From CAZSSH01 sp964609825 (GTDB taxonomy: Bacteria > Verrucomicrobiota > Lentisphaeria > Victivallales > Victivallaceae): a stretch of DNA of 64,000 bases. Where the stretch lies: positions 555,589 to 619,588 of the forward strand of contig CAZSSH010000004.1 of assembly GCA_964609825.1 (NCBI GenBank). Reading direction: 5' to 3'. Below the pieces are notes generated by a model that was not told the DNA's origin, did not search any database, and worked only from the letters and a program-made list of their open reading frames with translations. Within the stretch, counting starts at the first letter, position 1. Each line of letters starts with the position of its first letter. The position numbers and the translations under genes were made by a program. This document shows positions 24,640 to 34,132 of this stretch, piece by piece.

Positions 24640-27600
24640 ATGAAGTATTTACGATTGTGTCTGGTCGCGTTGGCGTCATCACTGGGAGTGCTCACAGGGG
24701 GAGAATTCGGCAGCTATTTTGTCGCCCCCGGCAATGCGCTCACAGTAACAGAGAGTAAAAATAAAACCCCCGACGATCGACCGGTCTTATCGGTCAAAGT
24801 CAACTCTGAGCGTGACAAAAACCATTTGGCCGGACGGCAGCTGATTTTTACCGGCGATCTGGCGCAAATCAAACTCAATCAAACCTATGCCCTAAGTTTT
24901 TATGTCAAGGGTTTTTCTGAGGGGGAGTTTGCGGTCGTGGCCGGGGTGGCAAGCGCCCCCTATACTTATTTTGACCCGGTTAACGAAAAAAGGATTGCGT
25001 TTACCGCCGACTGGAAACTGGTGCGTTATGAGTTTACCGTCAAAGCCATTGGCGAAAACAACACCAAAGCCGCTTTGCCGCGTTTCTTTTTCGGCTTGCT
25101 GCCCGAAAACACGGTGATCGAGCTGGGTCCAGTCACTCTGGCGCAAGTGTTGCCCGATGTCCCCTTAAGTTTGGCTCCGATCGCCAACATGGGCTTTGTC
25201 GACGAGCGCGAAAATGACGGGCAGGGCGGCTGGTCGGATCAGGGCAGTGCCAACGATTTCGCCAACTTTGATTTCAAAGCCAAAGAATTTGGCGGCATTT
25301 CGTTTGCGATAACGGATCCGGCCAAAAACAGCGGCAAGTCGATTTTGAGTTTTAAAGGCGGGAGTTTCCAAAACGGGATTGAATCGGCTGCGCTTGAGTG
25401 CAAACCTGTCGAGCGCAAATACCTTTATTTATTGCATACGATGTGCTATACCCCGGCTAAAAACACTGTTGTGGGCAAAATCGAGGTGGTATATGCGGAT
25501 GGTTCCACACAGAAATTTGCCCTTGCCACTGGCATGGACATTGCGGATTGGTGGAATCCCGCCGATATCGCCAACGCCAAAGTCGCCTTTGCTCAAAATT
25601 CGCGCGGGGTTTATCTCTCCAAATTTATGCTGCAAAATAAACCTGTGACCCAAGTAAAGTTGGTGACCGCTCAAAAAGGATTGTGGATCGTTGTCGGAGC
25701 CACGCTCTCCAATGAAGAATTTAATCTCAAACGCGAGGCCCCGTTTCGCGCCGAGCGCGGCAAGGGCTGGGCGGTGATTGACGTCGATCACCTCAAGGTC
25801 AAACAGGGGAGCGCATTGGATTTCTCCAATTTGGTTGACCGTGCTCCGGCGGGGAGTTACGGGCGGGTGATTGTAAACAGCGACGGCAAGCTTGCCTTTG
25901 CGCAAAAGCCGAACGAAAAAGTGCGTTTTTTGAGCAATACCTTGATCCCCGATTTGGCCGGGATTGACAAAATGAGCAAGGATGAGATCACCGACTGGGC
26001 CGAGGCCGTCAAACTTCAGGGCTACAACATGGTGCGTTTGCACTTTACCGATGTTTGGCTCCTCAAGCAAAACAACTGGCCGCCGGTGCGCAAGGTGGAA
26101 AAGGTCGCCACCGATTCCGACGCCATTATCTTTGACCCGGAGCGGGCGGACAAGCTCGACTTTTTGATGGCTGAGCTCAAAAAACGCGGAATTTACTTTT
26201 ATATGGACTTGATGACCAGCTACATCGGGTACAACAATGCCGATGTCTACGCGGTCGGTACCGAGGACCCGTATAATCAGTATTTATTGGTGAGTAAAGA
26301 GCATCGCCAAAATTACAAAGCGGGGGCTTTAAAGTGGTTGCGTCATGTCAACCCCTACACCGGCAACTCGATTGTCACCGAGCCCGCCGTGGCCGTCCTG
26401 TTGTTTTGCAACGAGCAGGATTTGCGGCTTGACGGCAAAGGCTTCCGCCCGGATATATTGCAAGGGGCGTGGCAGGACTTTTTGCGCCGCAAATACGGGA
26501 CCGACCAAGCCTTGTATCAGGCATGGGGCGGCAAGTACAAAGACACCGCGCTGGATCCGGTCGACACCATTGGCAAAGTACCCTTGATCCACCGCGATTT
26601 GCCGTGGGGGACCGGTCAGGCAAGCGCCGATGTGGTGGCTTTTTTGCAGTATCTGCAAAAGGATATGAATCAATTTTACAAGAGTATCGTCAAAGAGTCC
26701 GGCTACCCCGGCTTGACCTCGCAGTGGGATATGTTTCCGTGGTTCGGCGATATTCCGGCCAAGGTCGATTTCCCGGTCAACTCGCGCCATTTTTATTTTG
26801 CCCATCCGTCCAATTTCACCAATGCCGACTCGATTTGCGACCAGTCGAGCTTTTTGACCAAAGAGGATTACCGGATGGTTGCCGGAACCAACATCGCCGG
26901 GATGCCGATGGCTTTGGTCGAGCTCGGGCAAAGTTTTTGGAACCGCTACCGCCACGAGCAACCGATGATCTTTGCCGTGCAGGGGGCATTTCAAGATTAC
27001 TCGATCCAGTCGCAGTCGCATATGCCTGTTTTGCCCAAATTGATTCGCGGCAAACTGGAGCCCTTTAACAACACCGGGCTTGACCCGGTGATCCGCGTTT
27101 CGGAGATCATCCATACTCTGGCATTTCTGCGCGGCGACGTCCAAACGGCCAAAGGTAAACTGAATGTGATTATCACCGATGACTTGCTGCTCACGGGCGG
27201 CTACTCGCGGCGGATGATGCCGGGGCCCTTGGGCGGGTGTTTCCCGCTGGCGCAAATGGTGATCTCCTATGATCAACATAACATTGACGGCAACCTCAAT
27301 CTGCCGCTCCAAAAAGGCAAGGAGTATACCGCCAAAGAGGTGGCGGATCTGATGCGCCAAAAGGGAATGCTGAAAGCTGACAATATCACCGACCCTGATA
27401 AAAAGATTTACCAGTCCGACACGGGCGAAGTCATTTACAACCGAGCCAAAGGGGAAATGTCGCTCGATACGCCGCGCCTCAAAGCGGTGGTGCTCAAAAA
27501 TGGCAAAGCGGACTTTTTGGCCGATCTCAAGGTTGGCAAGGCGAGTGTCCCCTGCTTGATTGCGGCGGCCTCGTTTGATCGTGACACCAAAGTGACTGAC

Positions 27601-27903
27601 GCCAAACGGTTGTTGCTCATGATCAGCACCGATGCCTTAAACAGCGATATGGTGTTTGCCGATGCCGACCGGGTCAAATTAAAATCGATCGGTAATTTCC
27701 CGGTGCTCTTGCAAACCGGAAATTTTGAGCTATCTTTAAATAATGTCAACGCCAAAAAGTTCAAACTTTATCCGTTGAAACTCGACGGGACGCGCCAGGA
27801 GGCGATCCCTTTTGAGGCGACCGACAGTCAGTTAAAGATAATCATCGACACGGCCAAACTTCCCGGCGGCCCTGCCGTCGTGTTTGAGTTGATTGCCGAG
27901 TAA
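24640..27903 (+). CDS. Giant secreted clan GH-A glycoside hydrolase
   Basis: 1087 residues with a signal peptide (about 1-20). A beta-rich N-terminal region contains the motif MGFVDERENDGQGGWSDQG (about residue 185-203), a module shared with the larger enzyme at 42399-46856. A TIM barrel starts near residue 440 (DEITDWAEAVKLQGYNMVRLHFTD is its first strand-helix). The likely acid/base Glu is in FCNEQD (E592) and the nucleophile in LVELG (E761). A C-terminal beta domain follows. It should cut an extracellular glycan; its GH family number cannot be fixed by eye. SD AAGGAGGGG precedes the ATG. The DUF4886 gene follows 44 bp downstream. Confidence 0.82.
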   Translation: MKYLRLCLVALASSLGVLTGGEFGSYFVAPGNALTVTESKNKTPDDRPVLSVKVNSERDKNHLAGRQLIFTGDLAQIKLNQTYALSFYVKGFSEGEFAVVAGVASAPYTYFDPVNEKRIAFTADWKLVRYEFTVKAIGENNTKAALPRFFFGLLPENTVIELGPVTLAQVLPDVPLSLAPIANMGFVDERENDGQGGWSDQGSANDFANFDFKAKEFGGISFAITDPAKNSGKSILSFKGGSFQNGIESAALECKPVERKYLYLLHTMCYTPAKNTVVGKIEVVYADGSTQKFALATGMDIADWWNPADIANAKVAFAQNSRGVYLSKFMLQNKPVTQVKLVTAQKGLWIVVGATLSNEEFNLKREAPFRAERGKGWAVIDVDHLKVKQGSALDFSNLVDRAPAGSYGRVIVNSDGKLAFAQKPNEKVRFLSNTLIPDLAGIDKMSKDEITDWAEAVKLQGYNMVRLHFTDVWLLKQNNWPPVRKVEKVATDSDAIIFDPERADKLDFLMAELKKRGIYFYMDLMTSYIGYNNADVYAVGTEDPYNQYLLVSKEHRQNYKAGALKWLRHVNPYTGNSIVTEPAVAVLLFCNEQDLRLDGKGFRPDILQGAWQDFLRRKYGTDQALYQAWGGKYKDTALDPVDTIGKVPLIHRDLPWGTGQASADVVAFLQYLQKDMNQFYKSIVKESGYPGLTSQWDMFPWFGDIPAKVDFPVNSRHFYFAHPSNFTNADSICDQSSFLTKEDYRMVAGTNIAGMPMALVELGQSFWNRYRHEQPMIFAVQGAFQDYSIQSQSHMPVLPKLIRGKLEPFNNTGLDPVIRVSEIIHTLAFLRGDVQTAKGKLNVIITDDLLLTGGYSRRMMPGPLGGCFPLAQMVISYDQHNIDGNLNLPLQKGKEYTAKEVADLMRQKGMLKADNITDPDKKIYQSDTGEVIYNRAKGEMSLDTPRLKAVVLKNGKADFLADLKVGKASVPCLIAAASFDRDTKVTDAKRLLLMISTDALNSDMVFADADRVKLKSIGNFPVLLQTGNFELSLNNVNAKKFKLYPLKLDGTRQEAIPFEATDSQLKIIIDTAKLPGGPAVVFELIAE

Positions 27904-27947
27904 CCCTGATCCCGGCCCGATGGTCGGGATCAAAAAAAGGAATCATT

Positions 27948-28802
27948 ATGAAAAAAGATGCCTTAAACATCCTCACCATCGGCAACAGTTTTACCGACAG
28001 CCTGGTCAAGTATTTCCCGGAGGTGGTGAAATCGGCCGGGTGCAAACTTCACTTTGACCGCGCCAACTTTGGCGGCTGCGAGCTTGAACGCCACTGGAGT
28101 TATATCGAGGCCGAGGAGCATTCGCCCGTCTGCCGGATTTACCGCGGCGGGATCAAGCTGCGCGACATTTTGGCGCAAAAGCCGTGGGATGTCGTCACCA
28201 TCCAGCAGGCGAGCCACGCGAGCTGGCGGCCTGAGACTTTTCAGCCCTATGCCAAAAACATTTTTGATTTTGTCCGCAAACAGGCGCCCGCCGCCGAAGT
28301 CGTGATCCAGCAGACCTGGGCCTACCGCAACGATCACCCGCAGTTTTTGCCGGGGAGCGAGTGGGGCATTACGCAAATATCGATGTACGAAAATTTGACC
28401 AAAAATTACCGCACGCTGGCCAAAACGCTGGGCGGCTTGAGGATCATCCCCACCGGGTTGGCAGTACAGCTCTCACGGCAGGCGGAGAAGAAACCCTTTG
28501 TCAATTATTCGCCTGATTTGATCAAGAAACTGGCATGGCCGGATCTTCCGCCCCAAGCCGGCGATGTCGTCGGCCAGTGCGGCTGGTGCAAAAATGAGGC
28601 GGGCGAACTCTTTCTCAACCGCGATTTGATCCACCTTAACGAGCGCGGCCAATATTTGCAGGCCTGCGTCTGGTTCGGCTATCTTTACGGCCGCAAGGTT
28701 TCGGCGGTCAAATTCAACCCCGTTGAGTTGAGCGACGCCGACGCGGCCAAATTGCGCAAAATCGCGCAGCAGGCAATTGATACTTTTGAGCAAGTAAAGT
28801 AG
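27948..28802 (+). CDS. DUF4886 (SGNH-hydrolase-like) protein, cytoplasmic form
   Basis: 284 residues. It is a paralogue of the protein at 18223-19140, with the same blocks (ILTIGNSFTDSLV, RANFGGCELERHW, TIQQASHASW, QQTWAYRND), but without a signal peptide. It may be an esterase that removes acyl groups from imported oligosaccharides; that is an inference. It follows the giant hydrolase, with a 7-bp stem hairpin (27908-27931) in the short gap, and ends at a strong terminator. Confidence 0.83.
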   Translation: MKKDALNILTIGNSFTDSLVKYFPEVVKSAGCKLHFDRANFGGCELERHWSYIEAEEHSPVCRIYRGGIKLRDILAQKPWDVVTIQQASHASWRPETFQPYAKNIFDFVRKQAPAAEVVIQQTWAYRNDHPQFLPGSEWGITQISMYENLTKNYRTLAKTLGGLRIIPTGLAVQLSRQAEKKPFVNYSPDLIKKLAWPDLPPQAGDVVGQCGWCKNEAGELFLNRDLIHLNERGQYLQACVWFGYLYGRKVSAVKFNPVELSDADAAKLRKIAQQAIDTFEQVK

Positions 28803-28819
28803 TCACATGATTGTTGAGG

Positions 28820-28858
28820 CCGCCGCACTTTTAACGGTGCGGCGGTTTTTTTATTTTT
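28820..28858 (+). terminator. Rho-independent terminator after the DUF4886 gene
   Basis: CCGCCGCAC (28820-28828) and GTGCGGCGG (28837-28845) form a 9-bp stem with an 8-nt loop, followed by TTTTTTTATTTTT. Its T-tract overlaps the stop codon of the convergent glutaminase-like gene. Confidence 0.92.
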
Positions 28859-30827
28859 GCAACAGCTTGATAAAGAGCCCGCCCACCACCGAGCGCGCCT
28901 GAAAACCGATTTGTTTGCCGTTCACGGTATCGTACCAGTCGGTCATCGGGACGCGGCTTGCGGTTTCGTTGAGCCACGTAAACACCGGGTTGGTGAGGGC
29001 GGCAAAGTCGTCCTTGCTCCCGGTCAGGCACGCACACCACAAAATCCAGTCAAGCTTGGTGTACGTTGCCCGGTTGTCGAGCGGCAAGCCGTAGCGGTTT
29101 TGCTGCTTGCGGTAAAACTTGAGCTCGGTGGCGGCGACCTCCGGCGGGAAAAAATTGAGCTCCAAGAGTTGATCCCAAATGAGATTGTATTTCATGCTCC
29201 AGGAGTCAACTTGATCAAAGGCGAGGCGGTAGTGGTCGTCCGCGGCGGCATCCTTGATCCAGCGCTGAGCAAACGTGCGCCCGAGCTCTGTAAACCGTTG
29301 GGTGCGTTCCAAATCGCCCACGGCCGCCGCCATTTTGGCATAAGCGCCCAGTCCGGCAATCGCCTTGAGGGAAAGATTGGTGTTGTGCGCCAAGTGCCCG
29401 GCAAAGTCGTCGGTGCAAAGCTGGTTGTCGGGGTCGTAACCCTTGTCGGCGAGATAGTCGGCCCATTGGGTCAATTTGCCGTAATACTTTTGGACAAAGG
29501 CAAGGTCCTGATGATAATGCAGCAATGCCCCGGCTAAAATCAGCATGTTGCCGCACTCCTCGACCGGCATCTGATCGACCTCGGTTTCTTCGCCGCCACC
29601 GTAAATCTGGCCGTTGGCCAAGGGGTAGGTCCCCAGGTCATGCGGAGCAAACGGGAATTTCCAGCCGCGGCTGGAGGCGTAATCGAGGATCGGGATCAGC
29701 ATCCCTTTTAAGAGCTCGGGGTTGGCATACAAAAAGAGCGGTGCCGAGGGGTAAGTCACATCCACCGTGGCGATGCAGCCGTTGGAGAAATTTTCTTTGG
29801 AGAAAAATAACGGCGTGCCGTCAAAATCGGCGGCCAATTTATGCGCCGAAATCGCCTGTCGGAACGCCCCGGCGCAAATCAGCGCGTATTTTTCGCCTCC
29901 CGCTCGCGTGAGTTTGGTCATCCACTCCTCGTCGTATGCGACACACTGCTCTTTAATCACCTCAAATTCGGCCTCGGCGCGGGTCAAAAGTTCGCTGAAA
30001 CTCATGTTGTCGCGCCGCCAGTAGCTGACCAGTTTACGTCCCAGATACTCGATGCAATTGACATCGTCATAAGCCAGGAGCAAATGCGCCGTCTCTGCCT
30101 CGCTGCCGACGCTTCCCAAATCGATCGAGCATACCGCGCTGATCCACCCGGCGCGGACGGCCCTGGGCATGTCGATGTTGTCTTCATCGGCAATGTCGCC
30201 GGAGTCGGCAAAGCATTGCCGGGCGGGGGCGTTGGGGGCAAACACGGTTTGAGGGTTGAATTGCTTGGGGACGGCGACAAAAAATTTGCCCCAGTCGATC
30301 CTGAGATTGTCCCCGGCGCGGTTCAAAATTCGCCCCTCGTCGTGTTGAAAGGTGAGAAGTTCGAGCATCCGGTGTTGGTAACGGCTCCAGTTGACCTTTT
30401 GGCTGACCGAGTCTACCGCCATCGCGCCGGGGGCGTCATAAAAAACTTTGACCTGATGCGGTTTGCCGTCAAGACTGCGGGCGGAGTACTCCAGATACGT
30501 AACCGGGCGTGACAGCAAATCCAAGTTCCCGAGGATTGCCGGGGTCATAAATATGAGGGTGATTTCGACATGCTTCGCCTCAAACACATAAATCGTCCGT
30601 GTCGGGAGTACGGTGCAGCTCATTTGTTTGGCCTTGGCGATATTGGGCGGGTCGCCCATCAGGACATACCCTTTGCCGTCAATACGGGCCAGAGCGCACA
30701 TCCCCTGATCGCCGCCGGTCCAGTGGCGGGAGTAGCTCTCATTAAGGTTGTCGGTAAATGACCAGACGCTGAAATAAGGGTCATGAGCGATCAACGGCAC
30801 GGCGGGAAGGCGAAAAGCTTGCATCAT
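28851..30827 (-). CDS. Glutaminase-A-like protein (DUF4964/DUF5127/DUF4965/DUF1793)
   Basis: About 658 residues. The N-terminus (LPAVPLIAHDPYFSVWSFTDNL) is the DUF4964 signature. A DUF5127-like beta domain follows (VTYLEYSARSLDGKPHQV), then an (alpha/alpha)6-type C-terminal region with HDLGTYPLANGQ and VEECGNMLIL (DUF4965/DUF1793). Eukaryotic relatives are called glutaminase A, but in bacteria they cluster with glycoside hydrolases, so a sugar-related role is more likely here. There is no signal peptide. Two adjacent ATGs (30827 and 30824) are both possible starts. It diverges from an AraC gene, which probably controls it. Confidence 0.82.
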   Translation of the reverse strand: MMQAFRLPAVPLIAHDPYFSVWSFTDNLNESYSRHWTGGDQGMCALARIDGKGYVLMGDPPNIAKAKQMSCTVLPTRTIYVFEAKHVEITLIFMTPAILGNLDLLSRPVTYLEYSARSLDGKPHQVKVFYDAPGAMAVDSVSQKVNWSRYQHRMLELLTFQHDEGRILNRAGDNLRIDWGKFFVAVPKQFNPQTVFAPNAPARQCFADSGDIADEDNIDMPRAVRAGWISAVCSIDLGSVGSEAETAHLLLAYDDVNCIEYLGRKLVSYWRRDNMSFSELLTRAEAEFEVIKEQCVAYDEEWMTKLTRAGGEKYALICAGAFRQAISAHKLAADFDGTPLFFSKENFSNGCIATVDVTYPSAPLFLYANPELLKGMLIPILDYASSRGWKFPFAPHDLGTYPLANGQIYGGGEETEVDQMPVEECGNMLILAGALLHYHQDLAFVQKYYGKLTQWADYLADKGYDPDNQLCTDDFAGHLAHNTNLSLKAIAGLGAYAKMAAAVGDLERTQRFTELGRTFAQRWIKDAAADDHYRLAFDQVDSWSMKYNLIWDQLLELNFFPPEVAATELKFYRKQQNRYGLPLDNRATYTKLDWILWCACLTGSKDDFAALTNPVFTWLNETASRVPMTDWYDTVNGKQIGFQARSVVGGLFIKLLQK

Positions 30828-30864
30828 TTTCCTCAAAATTTAATTTGAATTTGGTGTTTGATAT

Positions 30865-30893
30865 ATTATATTACATTATTATAAAAATAACAA
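30865..30893 (-). promoter_or_regulatory. Promoter of the glutaminase-A-like gene
   Basis: Minus-strand TTGTTA (30888-30893) and TATAAT (30865-30870) are 17 bp apart, in the AT-rich gap between this gene and the divergent AraC gene. Confidence 0.6.
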
Positions 30894-30960
30894 TGCAGAA
30901 AATTTTTTATTTGATGTGTAAAATGATAATAAATGCCAAAGCCATGCCGGAGAATCGGAG

Positions 30961-31770
30961 ATGACGCAAGAGGAGTTTTATTTCCCGCCGCCGTTTCCGT
31001 CCGGTTTTCCGCTGGTGCTGACGCTGGCCGGGGTGAGCTACTGCGACGACTCGTATTTGATTCGCCGCACCGACGACCCGATCGGGGTCTTGGAGTATGT
31101 GGCGCACGGGGAGGGGACGCTCGAGATCGGCAATGAAATCTGGCACCCGCGCTCGGGGGATGTGTATATTGTGCCCCCTTACACCACTCACCGCTATTAC
31201 TCCGGCAAAAACAATCCGTGGGTCAAATACTGGTTTAATTTGCGCGGCGAATTATTGATTGCCATGCTGCATCAGTTTCGTCTTGCGGGGGGCGGGGTGG
31301 TGAGCGGTTTTACGCGCCCCGGGTTGTTTATTGACAATCTCGCAAAACTGCATCAAGCCCCGGCGCAGGACGTGCCGCGGCTTATCGTCGGCATCGCCGG
31401 TGAGATTTTGAGCGAGTGCGCCATGTTGCAGCACCAATACGGCAAACTCTCCGCCGTCGAAATTGCACTCAAGGACTACTTGGACAATCACTTGCGGTTG
31501 CCGACCCCGGAATTGGCCGAGCTCGGGCGCGAAGTCGATCTGTCGGCCGCGCGGGTGCTGCAAATTTTTAAAGCGCGTTTCGGCATTTCGCCGGTGCAGT
31601 ATTTACTCGGGCGCAAAATGGAGCTCGCGGCCGACCTCTTGCGCCAGTCTGCATTGTCGGTCAAAGAAATCGCCGGGCAATTGGGCTTCGCCGACCAGTA
31701 TTATTTCTCCGCTTTGTTTAAACGCAAACTTGGCGTCTCGCCTTTGCACTACCGTTTGCACGGCAAATAG
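30961..31770 (+). CDS. AraC-family transcriptional regulator
   Basis: 269 residues. The cupin-type AraC ligand-binding domain (VLEYVAHGEGTLEIGNEIWH, then GDVYIVPPYTTHRYY) is followed by a C-terminal double HTH (LGREVDLSAARVLQIFK and LSVKEIAGQLGFADQYYFS). It probably senses a sugar. It is divergent from the glutaminase-A-like gene, 133 bp apart, which is its likeliest target. The IclR gene follows after 158 bp and has its own upstream dyad. Confidence 0.9.
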   Translation: MTQEEFYFPPPFPSGFPLVLTLAGVSYCDDSYLIRRTDDPIGVLEYVAHGEGTLEIGNEIWHPRSGDVYIVPPYTTHRYYSGKNNPWVKYWFNLRGELLIAMLHQFRLAGGGVVSGFTRPGLFIDNLAKLHQAPAQDVPRLIVGIAGEILSECAMLQHQYGKLSAVEIALKDYLDNHLRLPTPELAELGREVDLSAARVLQIFKARFGISPVQYLLGRKMELAADLLRQSALSVKEIAGQLGFADQYYFSALFKRKLGVSPLHYRLHGK

Positions 31771-31856
31771 ACTTGCCGGGTTAGCCGCTTTGCTCTTGAG
31801 CTCAAAATCTGCCTATCCTTTCTTTTTTTGATTAATCACTCCAAAATTGCTTGAAA

Positions 31857-31912
31857 TTTCGTATTATGCGATTAGATTAATATATTATAAACTTTAAATT
31901 CATAATGTGAAA
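31857..31912. promoter_or_regulatory. Imperfect inverted repeat upstream of the IclR gene
   Basis: TTTCGTATTATG (31857-31868) and CATAATGTGAAA (31901-31912) match as inverted repeats at 10 of 12 positions, around a 32-bp AT-rich centre with -10-like sequences. It ends just before the SD AAAAGGAG of the IclR gene and may be an autoregulatory site. Confidence 0.45.
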
Positions 31913-31928
31913 TTAAAAGGAGCCCGCG

Positions 31929-32684
31929 ATGATTAAAGTCATGGACAAAACCTTTGCCATTTTAGAGGAAATCGTCAAAGCCACCCCGCAGCCGTTGGGC
32001 CCGCAGAAGCTGGCGGAGAAGCTCGAGCTCAATGCGGCGACCTGCTCAAGGATATTGAAAGTATTGCTGGCCTCCGGCTACATTGTGCAAGTCTCGCGTC
32101 AGGCCGGGTATGTCGCCGGGCCGCGCATTTTAACTTTGAGCAACTTGGCCGATGTCGAGGGGAATATGTTGCGTCAGGCGGTTCCCGTCGCCGACGCGCT
32201 GGCCCGTGAATTGGGCGAGTCGACCATCATTGCCCAACTTTGCCGCGAGCAGCGGTATGTCCTCTTTTTGGTCAATTACAATGCCAAATTAAACATCCAC
32301 CCGCGGCAGCTGGCTTATAACGATGTCTTTTTGACCGCGACCGGGATTATGGCGGCGGCGCATCTTTCGGCCAAAGAGCAATTGGCACTTTATGACGGTC
32401 AAGCCGATACCGGCGAGCCTTTGCCGCCCCCGCTGGCCGACCGCAGGCTGGTTGCGGCGACGCTGGCAGAGGTCAAGCGCGCCGGGTTTTATGCCGCGCG
32501 CCGGGGTGTCCAGTGGATTTGCGCCGCGCCGATCAAAAATCACCACGGCTTTGCGGCCTCTCTGGGCTGCTCGATTTTGTACCAAAACCACACCGAGGCG
32601 CAACTCAAGGCCATTGGTGATAAGGTTAAATTTGCCGCCAAACAAATTTCCGGCCGCTTGACCGCCACGGATCCGGTCGGGTAA
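31929..32684 (+). CDS. IclR-family transcriptional regulator
   Basis: 251 residues. A winged HTH (residues about 4-65; LGPQKLAEKLELNAATCSRILKVL) is followed by the IclR effector domain (about 75-245), with the VGTATGIM-like segment FLTATGIMAAAHLS and the GVQWICAAPIKNHHG block. IclR proteins commonly sense sugar acids or aromatic acids. It heads the operon GH39-like, SDR, enolase-superfamily dehydratase; sugar-acid breakdown is consistent with such an effector. SD AAAAGGAG. Confidence 0.92.
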   Translation: MIKVMDKTFAILEEIVKATPQPLGPQKLAEKLELNAATCSRILKVLLASGYIVQVSRQAGYVAGPRILTLSNLADVEGNMLRQAVPVADALARELGESTIIAQLCREQRYVLFLVNYNAKLNIHPRQLAYNDVFLTATGIMAAAHLSAKEQLALYDGQADTGEPLPPPLADRRLVAATLAEVKRAGFYAARRGVQWICAAPIKNHHGFAASLGCSILYQNHTEAQLKAIGDKVKFAAKQISGRLTATDPVG

Positions 32685-32705
32685 TCAACAACCAAGAGGT
32701 TTATC

Positions 32706-34118
32706 ATGCAGCAGTTGAAAAAAATCGGCGAGGTAAGGGCGTATCACTCCTCGGAGATTGCCGAGTCAAGAATCGGCATCGGGTTTGAGAAACTGGACCG
32801 CGCGGTGTTTGACCCCGCCAAAGCTTACGACAAGATTGCGGCGATCGGGGTCAAGTGGATCCGCATCCAGTCAGGTTGGGCGCGTACCGAAAAGGTCAAA
32901 AATGTTTATGATTTTGCCTGGCTCGATGACATTGTTGATAATCTTTTGCAACGCGGCTTGCAACCTTGGATGTGTCTTTGCTACGGTAACGGTCTCTATG
33001 ACGAGGCTGCTGCGCAAATCTTTGGCGCGGTCGGCTGTCCGCCGATCCATACGGCGGAGCAACGGACGGCGTGGGCCAACTATGTAGCCGCATTGACTGC
33101 GCGTTATCAGGGCAAAATTGTTTGGTACGAGGTGTGGAATGAGCCCGACGGCAAATGGTGCTGGAAGCACGGCCCCAGCGGCAGCGAGTACGGCAACTTT
33201 GTCAAAGCGACCGCGGCGGCGGTCCGCGCGGGCGACCCGGCGGCCAAGGTGATCGGGGGCTCGATGTGCCTCCATGATCTGAACTGGCTCAACGCCATGC
33301 TGCAAACCGGTGCCGGGGCAGTGATTGACGCATTTACGTACCACGGCTACACCCCGGATGAAACGCAGTCATCCTGGCAGTGGCGACCCGAGCAGGCATT
33401 GCTTAAGATGTACAACCCCAAAATCGAGCTCATCCAAGGCGAAACCGGCGCCCAGTCACGTGACGACGGTTGCGGCGCGATGGCCGGGGCGGCGTGGACG
33501 CCTGAGCGGCAGGCCCGGTTTGTCGCCCGGCATTTGGTCAAGCATTTGCTGGAAGATGTCAAATTCACTTGTTATTTCTCCAGTTTGGACATGATTGAGG
33601 CGCTCAACGGCCGGGTCGGCGACAAGGCGAGTTATCTTGATTACGGTTACTTTGGCGTATTGGCGGCGGATTTTGACGAAAACGGCTTTGCGACCGGGGA
33701 ATACACCCCCAAGTTGTCGTACCGGACGCTGCAAGTGTTGTCCGCCATCTTTCAGGGTGACTTTACTCCCGTCGAGCTTCCGGTGCGCCAATTGGAGGGC
33801 AAACACTCGCCGCGTTTGATGCATCAGGATGAGAATCGTCATGATATGATCACCGGCGGCTTCCGGCGGCCTGATGGCAGTGCGGCATTTGTGTACTGGA
33901 AATATGCGGAGCTTCTGACCTCCACTTGCGACTCGACCATTTCGCTGGAGGCGGTCAATCTTGCCGGTCCGGTCCGGCTGATCCGGATTTTAACCGGCGA
34001 AATCTTTGAAATCCCGGCGGAGCGTTGTATTACTTCGGCAGCGGGAGTGACCACGTTTGTCAATCTTCCTTTGTACGACGACCCGATGATGTTGACCTTT
34101 GGCAATTTTTGCCGTTAA
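32706..34118 (+). CDS. GH39-like glycoside hydrolase (clan GH-A), no signal peptide
   Basis: 470 residues with a TIM barrel (about 20-330: AAIGVKWIRIQSGWARTE, then VWYEVWNEPDGKWCW). The acid/base is Glu146 in WNEPD and the nucleophile is likely Glu246 in IQGETG, 100 residues later. A C-terminal beta domain follows (about 370-470). GH39 (beta-xylosidase/iduronidase-like) fits best, but other clan-A families are possible. There is no signal peptide, so it probably acts inside the cell. It lies between IclR and two sugar-acid enzymes, which suggests a uronic- or aldonic-acid-containing oligosaccharide. Confidence 0.78.
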   Translation: MQQLKKIGEVRAYHSSEIAESRIGIGFEKLDRAVFDPAKAYDKIAAIGVKWIRIQSGWARTEKVKNVYDFAWLDDIVDNLLQRGLQPWMCLCYGNGLYDEAAAQIFGAVGCPPIHTAEQRTAWANYVAALTARYQGKIVWYEVWNEPDGKWCWKHGPSGSEYGNFVKATAAAVRAGDPAAKVIGGSMCLHDLNWLNAMLQTGAGAVIDAFTYHGYTPDETQSSWQWRPEQALLKMYNPKIELIQGETGAQSRDDGCGAMAGAAWTPERQARFVARHLVKHLLEDVKFTCYFSSLDMIEALNGRVGDKASYLDYGYFGVLAADFDENGFATGEYTPKLSYRTLQVLSAIFQGDFTPVELPVRQLEGKHSPRLMHQDENRHDMITGGFRRPDGSAAFVYWKYAELLTSTCDSTISLEAVNLAGPVRLIRILTGEIFEIPAERCITSAAGVTTFVNLPLYDDPMMLTFGNFCR

Positions 34119-34132
34119 ATGTGGAGAATAAA

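Noticed and set aside
26329..27360. 343-codon minus-strand frame inside the giant hydrolase at 24640
   Set aside because: Antisense to the catalytic region of the hydrolase; no start signal and no recognisable motif.
27908..27931. Hairpin GATCCCG/CGGGATC between the giant hydrolase and DUF4886 gene as a terminator
   Set aside because: On the plus strand it is followed by As, not Ts, and on the minus strand the T-run precedes the stem. It may affect mRNA stability but is not a terminator.
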